Shown here: piece by piece, positions 15,381 to 24,500 of the stretch | How the letters are laid out: each line of letters starts with the position of its first letter | How positions within the stretch are numbered: position 1 is the stretch's first letter | Assembly (NCBI RefSeq): GCF_001939115.1 | Contig: NZ_MQTZ01000006.1 | Coordinates: 1 to 54,250 of the forward strand | Source of the DNA: Leptolyngbya sp. 'hensonii' | GTDB taxonomy: Bacteria; Cyanobacteriota; Cyanobacteriia; GCF-001939115 | DNA: 54,250 nt | Direction of reading: 5' to 3' | Position numbers and translations under genes: made by a program | Notes under the pieces: model-generated | Databases searched by the model: none | Seen by the model: the letters and a program-made list of their open reading frames with translations, nothing else | What the model was told of the DNA's origin: nothing

Positions 15381-16424
15381 ATGTCCAATTCGGTGATGCA
15401 AGTTTGTCCAGAATCGGTGAATGCCCCTGAGCGTGTCATGCCCGTTACCATCATCACAGGCTTTTTGGGCAGCGGCAAAACCACGCTGCTCAATCATATT
15501 CTGAACAATCGCCACGGGTTAAAGATTGCTGTGATTGTGAATGAGTTTGGTGACATTGATATCGATTCACAACTGTTAGTTTCCGTGGATGAAAACATGG
15601 TGCAACTGGGCAATGGCTGTATTTGCTGCACCATTAATCAAAGCTTGGTTGATACCGTGTATGAAATGGTCGATCGCCATGACTCAGTTGATTACATTGT
15701 GGTTGAAACGACTGGAATTGCTGATCCTTTGCCGATCATGTTGAGCTTTGTCAGTACGGAGTTGCGGGATGTCACGCGACTGGATTCAGTGCTGACAGTT
15801 GTGGATGCTGAATCCTTTACCTCCACTCATTACGAGAGTGAAGCCGCACTCAACCAACTCATCTTTGGGGACATTATTCTGTTGAATAAGACCGATCTGG
15901 TTTCTCCTCAAGTTGTGGATGGGTTGGAAGATTATATTCGCTCGATCAAACCAAGCGCTCGCATCATCTCGACCCAATATGGGGAAGTGCCACTGCCGTT
16001 AATTTTGGATATTGGATTTAATGACTCCAGCACCTACCTTAACTCATCTAAATTAAGTCATCTTCATGACTATGAGCATTCTCACCACCTGGAAAATGAT
16101 GGGTTTGTAGCGGTTTCCTTTGAAAGCGAATCGCTTCCAGAGCAACTGCGCCAGTGCCCCTTCGACTTACCCAAATTCCAAAACTTTCTGGATCATCTGT
16201 CTCCTGATGTTTACCGCGCCAAGGGAATTGTCTGGTTCCAGGGCAGCCAACTGCGCCATATTTTGCAACTGAGTGGTAAGCGATGTGATATGAAAAGCGT
16301 TCATGCAACGTCTCTGAAAGAGAATCGATCGCAGTCACCAAAACGTAATCAATTAGTATTCATCGGACGTAATTTGGATGCTGAACGAATCAAAAGGCAA
16401 TTGATTGAATGTCTTGCTACTTAA
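15381..16424 (+). CDS. CobW/G3E family GTPase, probable zinc metallochaperone (copy 1)
   Basis: A 347-residue G3E GTPase. It has the P-loop GFLGSGKTT (28-36), VNEFGDIDIDSQLL, the metal motif NGCICC (Cys 80, 82, 83), VVETTGIADPLPIM and LLNKTDLV. The C-terminal CobW_C domain ends with FIGRNLDAERIKRQL. The acidic loop has only a modest His content (HLHDYEHSHHLE). The protein is closely similar to the next gene, so the pair arose by tandem duplication. The Zur-like operator upstream, and family knowledge of ZNG1/ZigA-type proteins, suggest GTP-dependent zinc delivery to client enzymes in zinc shortage. It lacks the CobW-specific insertion seen in the gene at 5887-6936. Confidence 0.88.
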   Translation: MSNSVMQVCPESVNAPERVMPVTIITGFLGSGKTTLLNHILNNRHGLKIAVIVNEFGDIDIDSQLLVSVDENMVQLGNGCICCTINQSLVDTVYEMVDRHDSVDYIVVETTGIADPLPIMLSFVSTELRDVTRLDSVLTVVDAESFTSTHYESEAALNQLIFGDIILLNKTDLVSPQVVDGLEDYIRSIKPSARIISTQYGEVPLPLILDIGFNDSSTYLNSSKLSHLHDYEHSHHLENDGFVAVSFESESLPEQLRQCPFDLPKFQNFLDHLSPDVYRAKGIVWFQGSQLRHILQLSGKRCDMKSVHATSLKENRSQSPKRNQLVFIGRNLDAERIKRQLIECLAT

Positions 16425-16438
16425 CTTGAGGAATTAGT

Positions 16439-17527
16439 ATGACCGACACAGCAATGCTTCCCAACTCAACCACTCTGGACATTCCTAAACGTGGAATGCC
16501 TGTCACGATTATCACGGGATTTCTCGGCAGTGGTAAAACCACATTACTCAACCACATTTTAAACAATCGCCAGGATCTAAAAGTTGCGATCTTGGTGAAT
16601 GAGTTTGGTGATATTAACATCGACAGTCAGTTACTCGTGTCGATGGATGAAGACATGGTGGAACTGAGTAATGGCTGTATTTGCTGCACCATCAATGATG
16701 GCTTGGTGGATGCGGTGTATAACGTACTGGAGCGGAACGATCAGGTCGATTACATGGTGATTGAAACGACGGGTGTTGCCGATCCACTGCCGATTATTTT
16801 GACCTTTCTGGGTACAGAATTGCGCGACCTGACCCGGTTAGATTCGATCGTTACCGTTGTCGATTCTGAGGCGTTTACTCCCGATCATTTCGACAGCGAA
16901 GCGGCATTCAAGCAGATTGCCTATGGAGATGTCACGATTTTGAATAAAACCGATCTGGCAACTCCAGACCAGGTCCAAAACCTGGAAGCTTATATTAGTA
17001 CCGTCAAAGAAGGTGCCAGAATCCTGCATAGTCAACACGGTCAGGTGCCGCTACCGCTGATTCTAGATGTGTATTACAACAACCCGGATACTTACGCGGA
17101 CTTGGTGCGGGACGAAATCGAGCAAACTGAGCGAGAACACCATGACCATGACCGTGAGCATGATCATCACCATGATCACGCCCATGAGCATGACCACTAT
17201 CACCATGCCCATGAGCATCACCATCATCACTCTGCTCACCTCGATAACGATGGGTTTGTGTCCGTTGCCTTTGAGAGCGATCGCCCCTTCGATGTGAAAA
17301 AGTTTGAAACCTTCCTGCACGAGCAGTTACCCAAAGAGGTATTTCGAGCCAAAGGCATCCTCTGGTTTGCAGAAAGTGATCTCCGCAATGTCTTTCAACT
17401 GAGTGGCCTCCGGTTTGACCTGCAAGGAGAAGAATGGCGAACTCCACCGAAAACCCAGATGGTTTTGATCGGGCGCAACTTAAATGCAGATGAACTGCAA
17501 CAACAGTTAACCGCCTGCCTTGCCTGA
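16439..17527 (+). CDS. CobW/G3E family GTPase with long His-rich loop, probable zinc metallochaperone (copy 2)
   Basis: A 362-residue paralogue of the previous gene, 14 bases downstream. It has the same motifs: P-loop 28-36, NGCICC with Cys 80, 82, 83, VIETTGVADPLPII and LNKTDLA. The difference is a His/Asp/Glu-rich loop at about residues 231-271 (EREHHDHDREHDHHHDHAHE and more), containing some 20 histidines. Such loops bind Zn(II) and are found in Zur-regulated G3E chaperones. The CobW_C domain ends VLIGRNLNADELQQQL. The next gene is folE, whose product needs zinc, which makes it a likely client. The split between a His-poor and a His-rich paralogue suggests different metal loading roles. 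Confidence 0.9.
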   Translation: MTDTAMLPNSTTLDIPKRGMPVTIITGFLGSGKTTLLNHILNNRQDLKVAILVNEFGDINIDSQLLVSMDEDMVELSNGCICCTINDGLVDAVYNVLERNDQVDYMVIETTGVADPLPIILTFLGTELRDLTRLDSIVTVVDSEAFTPDHFDSEAAFKQIAYGDVTILNKTDLATPDQVQNLEAYISTVKEGARILHSQHGQVPLPLILDVYYNNPDTYADLVRDEIEQTEREHHDHDREHDHHHDHAHEHDHYHHAHEHHHHHSAHLDNDGFVSVAFESDRPFDVKKFETFLHEQLPKEVFRAKGILWFAESDLRNVFQLSGLRFDLQGEEWRTPPKTQMVLIGRNLNADELQQQLTACLA

Positions 17528-17626
17528 TCCCAAGTCTTTCAGCAGTGCAGTTATCTGCTGAAGGGAGGGGTACTGCATGCCTTACCCCTCATCCTGACGA
17601 CTGATGTTCCTAACCCAATTCCACTC

Positions 17627-18265
17627 ATGACACTATCCTTTTCTCCTGACGATATCCGTAAGCAATCAGTGATTACAGAATCAAAGCCAGTCGTTTCTGA
17701 AGCAGAGATGCAGCAAGCGGTTCGCACACTCCTGTTGGGTATGGGTGAAGACCCCGATCGCGAAGGGTTGCGCGACACTCCCAAACGAGTGGTTAAAGCG
17801 CTCAAATTCCTCACCTCCGGCTATCACCAATCCCTGGATGAATTGCTCAATGGAGCCGTATTCCACGAGGATGCCAATGAAATGGTATTGGTACGAGACA
17901 TTGACCTGTTTAGCTCCTGCGAACACCACATTCTGCCCATTTTGGGACGTGCCCACGTCGCTTATATTCCCAATGGCAAAGTCATTGGCTTATCTAAGAT
18001 TGCCCGTATTTGCGAAATGTATGCCCGTCGTCTGCAAGTCCAGGAACGCCTGACGCAACAGATCGCCGATGCCCTGCAAGGCTTACTCAAACCTCAAGGG
18101 GTTGCTGTTGTGGTGGAAGCGACCCATATGTGTATGGTGATGCGGGGTGTGCAAAAACCTGGTTCCTGGACGGTAACTAGCTCCATGCAGGGTGTGTTTG
18201 CTGACGATGCCAGGACCCGTCAGGAATTTATGGAATTGATTCGTCATCGTCCATCGTTTCATTAA
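17627..18265 (+). CDS. folE: GTP cyclohydrolase I (zinc type, FolE1)
   Basis: A 212-residue protein. The catalytic zinc ligands are Cys98 and His101 in [10 protein letters not shown] and Cys169 in [32 protein letters not shown] and the LTQQIADAL helix are conserved. The enzyme converts GTP to dihydroneopterin triphosphate, the first step of tetrahydrofolate and pterin synthesis. It is the zinc-dependent type and not the metal-promiscuous FolE2. It lies about 100 bases after the His-rich G3E gene, apparently in the same Zur-controlled transcript. Under zinc shortage an extra FolE1 together with a zinc chaperone would protect folate synthesis; this is an inference from linkage. Length is normal. 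Confidence 0.95.
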   Translation: MTLSFSPDDIRKQSVITESKPVVSEAEMQQAVRTLLLGMGEDPDREGLRDTPKRVVKALKFLTSGYHQSLDELLNGAVFHEDANEMVLVRDIDLFSSCEHHILPILGRAHVAYIPNGKVIGLSKIARICEMYARRLQVQERLTQQIADALQGLLKPQGVAVVVEATHMCMVMRGVQKPGSWTVTSSMQGVFADDARTRQEFMELIRHRPSFH

Positions 18266-18276
18266 GTCGTAAATGG

Positions 18277-18440
18277 GGGAGTAGGGAGTGGGGAATGGGG
18301 AATGGGGTTAAATACCTTGATTCCTGCAACTCCCTACTCCCTACTCCCTACTCCCTACTCCCTACTCCCTACTCCCTACTCCCTACTCCCTACCCCTACT
18401 CCCTACTCCCTACTCCCTACTCCCTACTCCTACCCCTACT
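18277..18440. repeat. Heptanucleotide STRR array with inverted partner
   Basis: From 18330 the 7-base unit ACTCCCT is repeated about 14-15 times with one imperfect spot (TACCCCT), up to 18440. At 18277-18309 a short purine stretch (GGGGAGTAGGGAGTGGGGAA) is its reverse complement, so a long hairpin or slipped structure is possible. Short tandemly repeated repetitive (STRR) heptamers are typical of filamentous cyanobacteria. The array abuts the stop codon (18436-18438) of the following minus-strand gene. Confidence 0.9.
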
Positions 18441-19182
18441 CACGCATCTGTTTCTGGTAATACGCAATCATATGGTCTTCTAAGCAGCACCCTTTAATGG
18501 TTTGCGCGATCGCCTCTTGATCCAGTGCTTCACCAACTACCTCAATGCCGCTAAACCGATCGGGTCTGCCATTGCACCAAAGCGGCAAATTCAGTTCAAG
18601 ATGAGTTGTCTCAGCAGGTCCTGCCACAAAGTCAAAATAGAGCGATCGCCCATCGGCAATATCAAAAATACCTTTGGCGCGTTGAACGGTGCCATACGCC
18701 CCATGCGTTAGTTCATACCAAAACGTATTCAGACTTGCGAGATCAAGCACCTGTCCTGACAGCACAGAACGCCAGAGATGGGGCTGTGATGGTGCCAAAC
18801 CCGGCTCAATACCCGTTACCACAACGTCTGCCCAGCCATGCCATTCTGTGTGTCGAGTTCCTGGCGGCAACACCGCCACTCGCTGGCAGTCTGCCATCTG
18901 GTCAGGCAAAATCAGAGAGGTGAGATCAATCTGAAACCCCAATTCAACGTAGACAGCAGAACCGACAAGCGGGTGTGCTAAAAAATCAGTCAACTGCTCG
19001 ACGGGTAGCACGGTGAGTCCCGCAACCTCCGTTGCCAGGTAGGTTGTGTCGATTGGAGTATTTTCCGCTCCCAGATTCAGATAGACGGCTGTCTCAGCAG
19101 CAGAATTGACTTGTTGCCGTATCCAGGTCGTCTTTCCCACGCCGGGTGGACCAGATACTAAAGTGATGTTGAGAGATGGCAT
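18436..19182 (-). CDS. Short CobW-like P-loop protein lacking the CxCC metal motif
   Basis: A 248-residue protein. The N-terminus has a G3E-type P-loop, LVSGPPGVGKTTWIRQQV. The C-terminal third resembles a CobW_C domain: AYGTVQRAKGIFDIADGRSL and GRPDRFSGIEVVGEALDQEA. The middle is reduced: no GCxCC, no obvious ETTG/ETSG segment and a poor NKxD. So it looks like a stripped G3E relative that could regulate or partner the full-length chaperones, or a degenerate but maintained copy. It follows the small unknown gene by 8 bases. Both should be transcribed from the Zur box at 19635. A Cys-Cys pair near the end (KGCCLEDH) may be functional. Confidence 0.7.
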   Translation of the reverse strand: MPSLNITLVSGPPGVGKTTWIRQQVNSAAETAVYLNLGAENTPIDTTYLATEVAGLTVLPVEQLTDFLAHPLVGSAVYVELGFQIDLTSLILPDQMADCQRVAVLPPGTRHTEWHGWADVVVTGIEPGLAPSQPHLWRSVLSGQVLDLASLNTFWYELTHGAYGTVQRAKGIFDIADGRSLYFDFVAGPAETTHLELNLPLWCNGRPDRFSGIEVVGEALDQEAIAQTIKGCCLEDHMIAYYQKQMRE

Positions 19183-19190
19183 TAGAGCTT

Positions 19191-19583
19191 CTAACAGTCT
19201 TGCAGTTCAGGGGTTTGGTTGAGAATTTGATTTCGAATAGACGTAAAGTTGCGGTAGGCATCAGAATTCAGGCGATCGCGCCGAAAGGCAGCCAGGTTGT
19301 GACAATTCTGGAATGCCAGCTTTACATTAAAGTGGCGCTCTACCGCCCTCCGAATCGCATCACCACCAACCATGCGAAGTAATTGTCCTCTCGCCTGTTC
19401 GCTGGGTGGCGCGACCGCATAGTTCGCCCACTCCTCGCCATCCTGGTGGAGACTATAGGACAGCTTCTCGACGATATTCCAGGCATAGGGCAAAGATTGC
19501 CGGATGGTTTCGACAAAGGCTGGCTCATCCACATCGCCTGCTGCGGCCTGTTGAATCAGGACTTCACTGACGTTCAGAGACAT
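19191..19583 (-). CDS. Small conserved protein of unknown function in the Zur-type operon
   Basis: About 130 residues from the ATG at 19583, which has AGGAG seven bases upstream. An upstream in-frame extension to 19706 would run through the operator and overlap the divergent gene, so it was not used. The sequence starts MSLNVSEVLIQQAAAGDVDE. Its best-conserved-looking part is RMVGGDAIRRAVERHFNVKL with FQNCHNLAAFRRDRLNSDAY after it. No metal-binding cluster, signal peptide or membrane segment is visible. I do not recognise the family. Its first-gene position behind the divergent Zur box suggests a role in zinc-limited cells. Confidence 0.65.
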   Translation of the reverse strand: MSLNVSEVLIQQAAAGDVDEPAFVETIRQSLPYAWNIVEKLSYSLHQDGEEWANYAVAPPSEQARGQLLRMVGGDAIRRAVERHFNVKLAFQNCHNLAAFRRDRLNSDAYRNFTSIRNQILNQTPELQDC

Positions 19584-19634
19584 TTTTTCTCCTGATGATT
19601 TATTTACTGCAAACCATCGTCCTATGATACAACT

Positions 19635-19654
19635 AAAATGATAATCATTCTCAT
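19635..19654. promoter_or_regulatory. Probable Zur box in a divergent promoter
   Basis: The 17-base core ATGATAATCATTCTCAT with AAA before it is identical over 20 bases to the reverse complement of 14876-14895. It lies between divergent genes: 18 bases before the flavoprotein start (19672) and 52 bases before the small unknown gene (19583). One operator could therefore control both directions. Confidence 0.75.
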
Positions 19655-19671
19655 AAATTGGCCGTTGACTC

Positions 19672-20916
19672 ATGCCGGATGCCCTATTCGCGCTACCAGC
19701 CTCCATTGACCTGGCGATCGTCGGAGCAGGTCCCCATGCCCTGACACTGGTGACTCACCTATTGCAAAAGAAAAAATCGATGCGCGGGCGGTTTCTCGTC
19801 TTCGATCCCAGGGGCACCTGGATGAGCCAGTGGAATCATCAATTTGCTGCCTTTGAGATTTCTCATCTGCGATCGCCTGCCGTCCATCAACCCGATCCTG
19901 ACCCTCATGCGCTTCGTACTTTCGCCGAGGCTCGACCTGATGAACTGTTTCCCCCCTATGATTTGCCTGGAACTCGCCTGTTTCAGGACTTTTGCCAGGA
20001 CGTAATCCGTCGCTGGCAGCTACAGACTTGTGTGTACCCGGCTCAAGTGACACGAATGATGCCATTCAGCCATCATCGGCGTTCCCGGTTTTGTTTGGAG
20101 TTATCCAACGGTCAAACACTGATTGCCCGGAGAGTGGTGATGGCAAATGGGGGTAGCATCCCGCAGGTGCCGGAGTGGGTTGAGCAGGTTGTAACTCCGT
20201 ATCCAAACGATCGCCTCTTGCATTCGGGACGGGTTGATTTGCGAGGGCTACAACTCCAAGGAGAACGAGTGCTGATCATCGGCGGCGGATTAACCAGCGG
20301 CCATTTAGCCATTGGTGCGATCGCGCGTGGCGCACAGGTTTTTCTCATGGCCAGAAGAAGGGTGTACGAAAAACTGTTTGATGCTGACCCTGGTTGGCTG
20401 GGACCAAAGTATCTCAAGGACTTCTGGGCAGAACCGGATTGGAGCACTCGCTGGCAAATGATCCAGCAGGCAAGAAACGGAGGGTCGATGACTCCTGCAA
20501 TCCTGACGCAATTACGCCGATTGCAACGGGATGGGAAGATTGTGTTCTATGAGCAGTGCCAGGTGCGTGGAGCGAGATGGAGCGGAGAACACTGGCAGGT
20601 TTGTTGTAATAATTCAGCGGTGCATGAGTGTCTTCATAATCAAAAAATCGATCGCATCTGGCTGGCGACGGGTAGCCAGTTGAATGCAACAAAGCACCCG
20701 CTGTTGAAAGACGTTTTAGATACTTACCCAATTGAAGTTGTGAAGGGGTTGCCTGTGGTGGATGAGTATCTGCGCTGGCAACGCTGCGAATTATTTATCA
20801 TGGGTGGTTTGGCTGCATTGCAAGTTGGCCCAACGGCGCGAAATTTATCAGGGGCAAGAGCTGTGAGCGATCGCATTGTTCCCGCTCTAACAAAATCTAG
20901 CTTAGCGTTAAGCTAA
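19672..20916 (+). CDS. FAD/NAD(P)-binding oxidoreductase (lysine/ornithine N-monooxygenase-like)
   Basis: A 414-residue flavoprotein. The N-terminal Rossmann site IDLAIVGAGPHALTLVTHLL (about 12-31) binds FAD. A second nucleotide-binding motif, VLIIGGGLTSGHLAIGAIAR (about residues 200-219), fits NAD(P)H. The ATG-type segment IDRIWLATGSQLNATKHPLL comes near the end. Architecture matches the FAD/NAD(P)-binding monooxygenase-like group that includes SidA/lysine hydroxylases, but the substrate is not evident. The start lies 18 bases after the Zur box, and the divergent genes share that operator. Production of a metallophore-like hydroxylated compound is possible but unsupported by other biosynthetic genes here. 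Confidence 0.75.
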   Translation: MPDALFALPASIDLAIVGAGPHALTLVTHLLQKKKSMRGRFLVFDPRGTWMSQWNHQFAAFEISHLRSPAVHQPDPDPHALRTFAEARPDELFPPYDLPGTRLFQDFCQDVIRRWQLQTCVYPAQVTRMMPFSHHRRSRFCLELSNGQTLIARRVVMANGGSIPQVPEWVEQVVTPYPNDRLLHSGRVDLRGLQLQGERVLIIGGGLTSGHLAIGAIARGAQVFLMARRRVYEKLFDADPGWLGPKYLKDFWAEPDWSTRWQMIQQARNGGSMTPAILTQLRRLQRDGKIVFYEQCQVRGARWSGEHWQVCCNNSAVHECLHNQKIDRIWLATGSQLNATKHPLLKDVLDTYPIEVVKGLPVVDEYLRWQRCELFIMGGLAALQVGPTARNLSGARAVSDRIVPALTKSSLALS

Positions 20917-20921
20917 GAATT

Positions 20922-21094
20922 GGGCTGCTCGATTGCGGTCCTGATCCTGAAGAACCTAATACCCTTGTTTACTTCGAGACTCTACGGATGGATGACCCAT
21001 GACCCAATCGATTCCTGCCAAGCCGAAAGCCGCACCCAATGAAGGGAATCGCCATCAACGCCTAATGGAGTTGATGGAAGCAGTTGGTCTATGA
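20922..21094 (+). pseudogene. Truncated remnants of two overlapping small genes at the repeat boundary
   Basis: A start-less frame reads GLLDCGPDPEEPNTLVYFET to LRMDDP and stops at 21002. Its stop overlaps (ATGA) a second frame beginning at 20999, MTQSIPAKPKAAPNEGNRHQ, which runs 31 codons to 21094. The ATGA overlap is the pattern of a real two-gene operon. The second frame crosses, exactly at 21090, into the 434-bp repeat and stops at once, so it looks cut by the rearrangement. Identity unknown; a small toxin-antitoxin-like pair is only a guess. Confidence 0.35.
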
Positions 21095-21523
21095 AGTCTG
21101 TATGCTTCAGGAATTTTAGCAGGTGTTGGGTGAGGGATCCCCACCATAGAATTTTTCAGCGTGATCGCTGGCTTTTGCCCATCACCGGTTGAGTCATAAA
21201 ACTCAAAATCATTGTCTACTTTGGTGACACAATTGCAGCGGATTGGATTGAGGGCAGGACAATGATAGATAGCACTGCCTGTTTTGCTCCATGATCAAGA
21301 CTCAACCCATCCTCTACACGACGGGGGGCACCGTGCAGGCCGGAGGGGGAACGTACCTCTCTCGCAAAGCCGATGTCGAACTGCTGCAAGCCTGTCAGCA
21401 AGGCATTTTCGCCTATGTCCTCACCTCCCGCCAGATTGGCAAATCCAGCCTGATGACCCGCACGGCAGAGCAATTGCGATCGCAGGGCATCCAGGCCATT
21501 GTGATTGATCTGCAGGCGATCGG
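21090..21523 (+). repeat. 434-bp perfect direct repeat, copy 1
   Basis: By reading both regions base by base, 21090-21523 equals 25804-26237 (offset 4714). It covers about 200 bases of leader and the first 233 bases of coding sequence of the two AAA_35-WD40 genes. Outside it the two genes diverge clearly. It therefore marks a recent duplication or gene conversion. Confidence 0.9.
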
Positions 21524-24500
21524 CGTCAATGTCACTGCTGAGCAATGGTATCTGGGCCTGCTGGTGACGATCGAAGACCAGGTGATGCTGGATACGGATG
21601 TGATCAGCTGGTGGAAGAGTAATCAGGACATCGGATTGACCCAGCGATTCACCTGCTTTTTTGAGCAGGTTCTGTTGCAGGAGATTGCAGGCCAGATCGT
21701 GATTCTAGTGGACGAAATTGATACCGTTTTGAGTCTGAATTTTACCGATGATTTCTTTGTCGCCATTCGCTACTTTCATGTCAATCGTGCTCAAAATCCA
21801 GTTTTCGATCGCCTCTCCTTCGTGCTTCTCGGTGTTGCTACCCCTGGGGACCTGATTCGCGATCCCCAGCGCACCCCCTTTAATATTGGTCAACGCATTC
21901 ACCTGACGGATTTCACCCTGGAAGAAGCCCGTCCTTTAGCAGCGGGCTTCCAATGGCCGGATGCTGAAGCAGAGCAGGTCCTGAGCTGGATTCTGGATTG
22001 GACCGGCGGCCATCCTTACCTGACCCAGCGGCTCTGCGGGGTGCTGGCCGGAAGACAACACACCCATTGGTCAAAACTAGAGATTGACAGGGTTGTGGCC
22101 GACTCCTTTTTTGGTAGCAAGAGCCGGGAAGACAACAACCTACAGTTTGTGCGAGATATGTTGACCCATCGTGCGCCAGATGTTGAAGCCATATTGACCA
22201 CCTATCGAGAGGTGTGGCGAGGCAGGCCAGTGGAAGATGAGGAGCAGTCGATCGTGAAGTCCCACCTGAAGTTATCGGGAGTGGTCAAGCGAGAGGGGCC
22301 AACCCTGAAAATGCGGAATCGCATTTATCGTCAGGTCTTCGATAACGCCTGGATTCAGGAGCACCTGCCAGAAACCTGGTGGCAGCGGCTGAAACCGGCC
22401 ATGCCATTACTGGTGACGATGCTGGTGGCAACCCTGGGCATGGCCGGAGTCACCACCTATGCGTTACACCAGCGCAACCTGGCAGAACAGCGATCGCAGA
22501 TCAACCAGGTTCAACGGCTGTCAGCGTTGCTGCAGGCAGACCGACAGCAAGGACTGTTCTCGCCCACGACCATTCTGCTGGCGATCGAAGTGCTGCCACG
22601 TCTGTCTCAATTGGACTTAGCAACTGGGGATGCTGAGGATGTTTTGCGAGCGGCCCTGTTGGTGACACCGCGATCGGTTGGGTCCCCTGTAATCCATCGG
22701 GATGAGGTCGAGGCAGTTGCCTTTAGCCCCGACGGTCAGTATATAGCCACAGCGAGTGATGACAGGACGGCGCGGGTCAGTGAAGCCCTGACGGGTAAAG
22801 AGGTGGCGCGGATTACCCATCAGGATGTGGTGTTTGCCGTTGTCTTCAGTCCCGATGGTCGCTATGTCGCCACCGCCAGTCGGGACAAAACGGCCCGCAT
22901 TAGCGAGACCCTGACGGGTAAAGAGGTGGCGCGGATTACCCATCAGGATGTGGTGTTTGCCGTTGTCTTCAGTCCCGATGGTCGCTATGTCGCCACCGCC
23001 AGTGCCGATGGCACTGCTCGCATCAGTGAGACCAAAACCGGCAAACTGGTGGCGCGCGTAATCCACCCCAATGCAGTGACCAGAGCCGTCTTCAGTCCGG
23101 ATGGCTGTTATCTGGCTACGGTGGGGGAAGGCAAGACGGCCCGCATCAGTGAGGTCGCCACCGGCAAGCTGATCGCTCAGGTTGTCCATCAGGATGTGAT
23201 TGTTGCTGTTGCCTTCAGTCCGGATAGCCGCTATGTGGCTACGGCTAGTTTTGACAAAACGGCCCGCATCAGTGAGGTCCTGACGGGTAAAGAAATTGCT
23301 CCAATTGTCCATCAAGATTGGGTCTATGGGGTCGCCTTCAGTCTCGATGGTCGTTATCTGGCCACCACCAGTGAAGACAAAACGGCCCGCATCAGTGAGA
23401 CACTGACGGGCAAACAGATCGCTCAGATTGTCCATCAGGATTGGGTCTATGGGGTCGCTTTCAGTCCCAATGGTCCTTATCTGGCCACTGCGGGTGGCGA
23501 TCGCACCACCCGGATCAGTGAGATCAAAACCGGCAAGCAGGTGGCTCGGATTGTGCATCAAAGCCGGATCTACGGGGTTGCCTTCAGTCCCGATGGCAAA
23601 TATCTCGCCACTGCGGGTGAAGACAAAACCGCCCGTGTGAGTGAGACTCATCCAGGCAGAGCAGTGGTCCGCATTGACCATCAAAATCGAGTCTATGCGA
23701 TCGCCTTCAGTCCCGATGGCCGCTATGTGGCTACCGCCAGTCGGGACAAGACCGTCCGCATCAGTGACACCCAGACCGGTAAAGAGATGGCTCGGATTGT
23801 TCACCAGGATGCAGTCACAGCCGTTGTCTTTAGCCCTGATGGCCGCTATGTCGCCACTGCTGCTGATATTAGCGATCGGACGGCCCGCATCAGTGACGCC
23901 CAGACCGGTAAAGAGATGGCTCGGATTGTTCATCAGGATGCAGTCACATCTGTCGCGTTCAGCCCGGATGGCCGCTATGTGGCTACGGCCAGTTGGGACA
24001 AGACGGCCCGCATCAGTGACGCCCAGACTGGTAAAGAGATGGCTCGGATTGTCCATCGGGATGTTGTCTATCGGGTTGCCTTCAGCCCGGATGGGCGGTA
24101 TATGGCTACCGCTAGTCGAGACAAGACCGCCCGCATCAGTGAGACCCAGACCGGTCGGGAGGTGGCGCGTATTACCCATCAGGATGCCATCTATCGGGTT
24201 GCCTTCAGCCCGGATGGGCGGTATGTAGCTACGGCCAGTCGGGACAAGACCGCCCGCATCAGTGAGACCCAGACCGGTCGGAAGGTGGTGCGTATTGCCC
24301 ATGCAGGCTCGATTATTGCGGTGATCTTCAGTCCCGACGGTCGGTATGTGGCTACAGCTAGTTTTGACAACACAGCCCGCATTAGCGACGCCCTGACGGG
24401 TAAAGAAGTGGCTCGCATTACCCATCAGGATATCGTCTATAGGGTCGTCTTCAGTTCCGACAGTCGGTATGTGGCTACGGCTAGTTTTGACAACACAGCC

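Noticed and set aside
17004..17447. Antisense frame across the His-rich G3E gene
   Set aside because: The reading frame is a complement of CAT/CAC-rich codons (giving ATG/GTG) and no family is visible. The plus-strand G3E gene explains the region fully.
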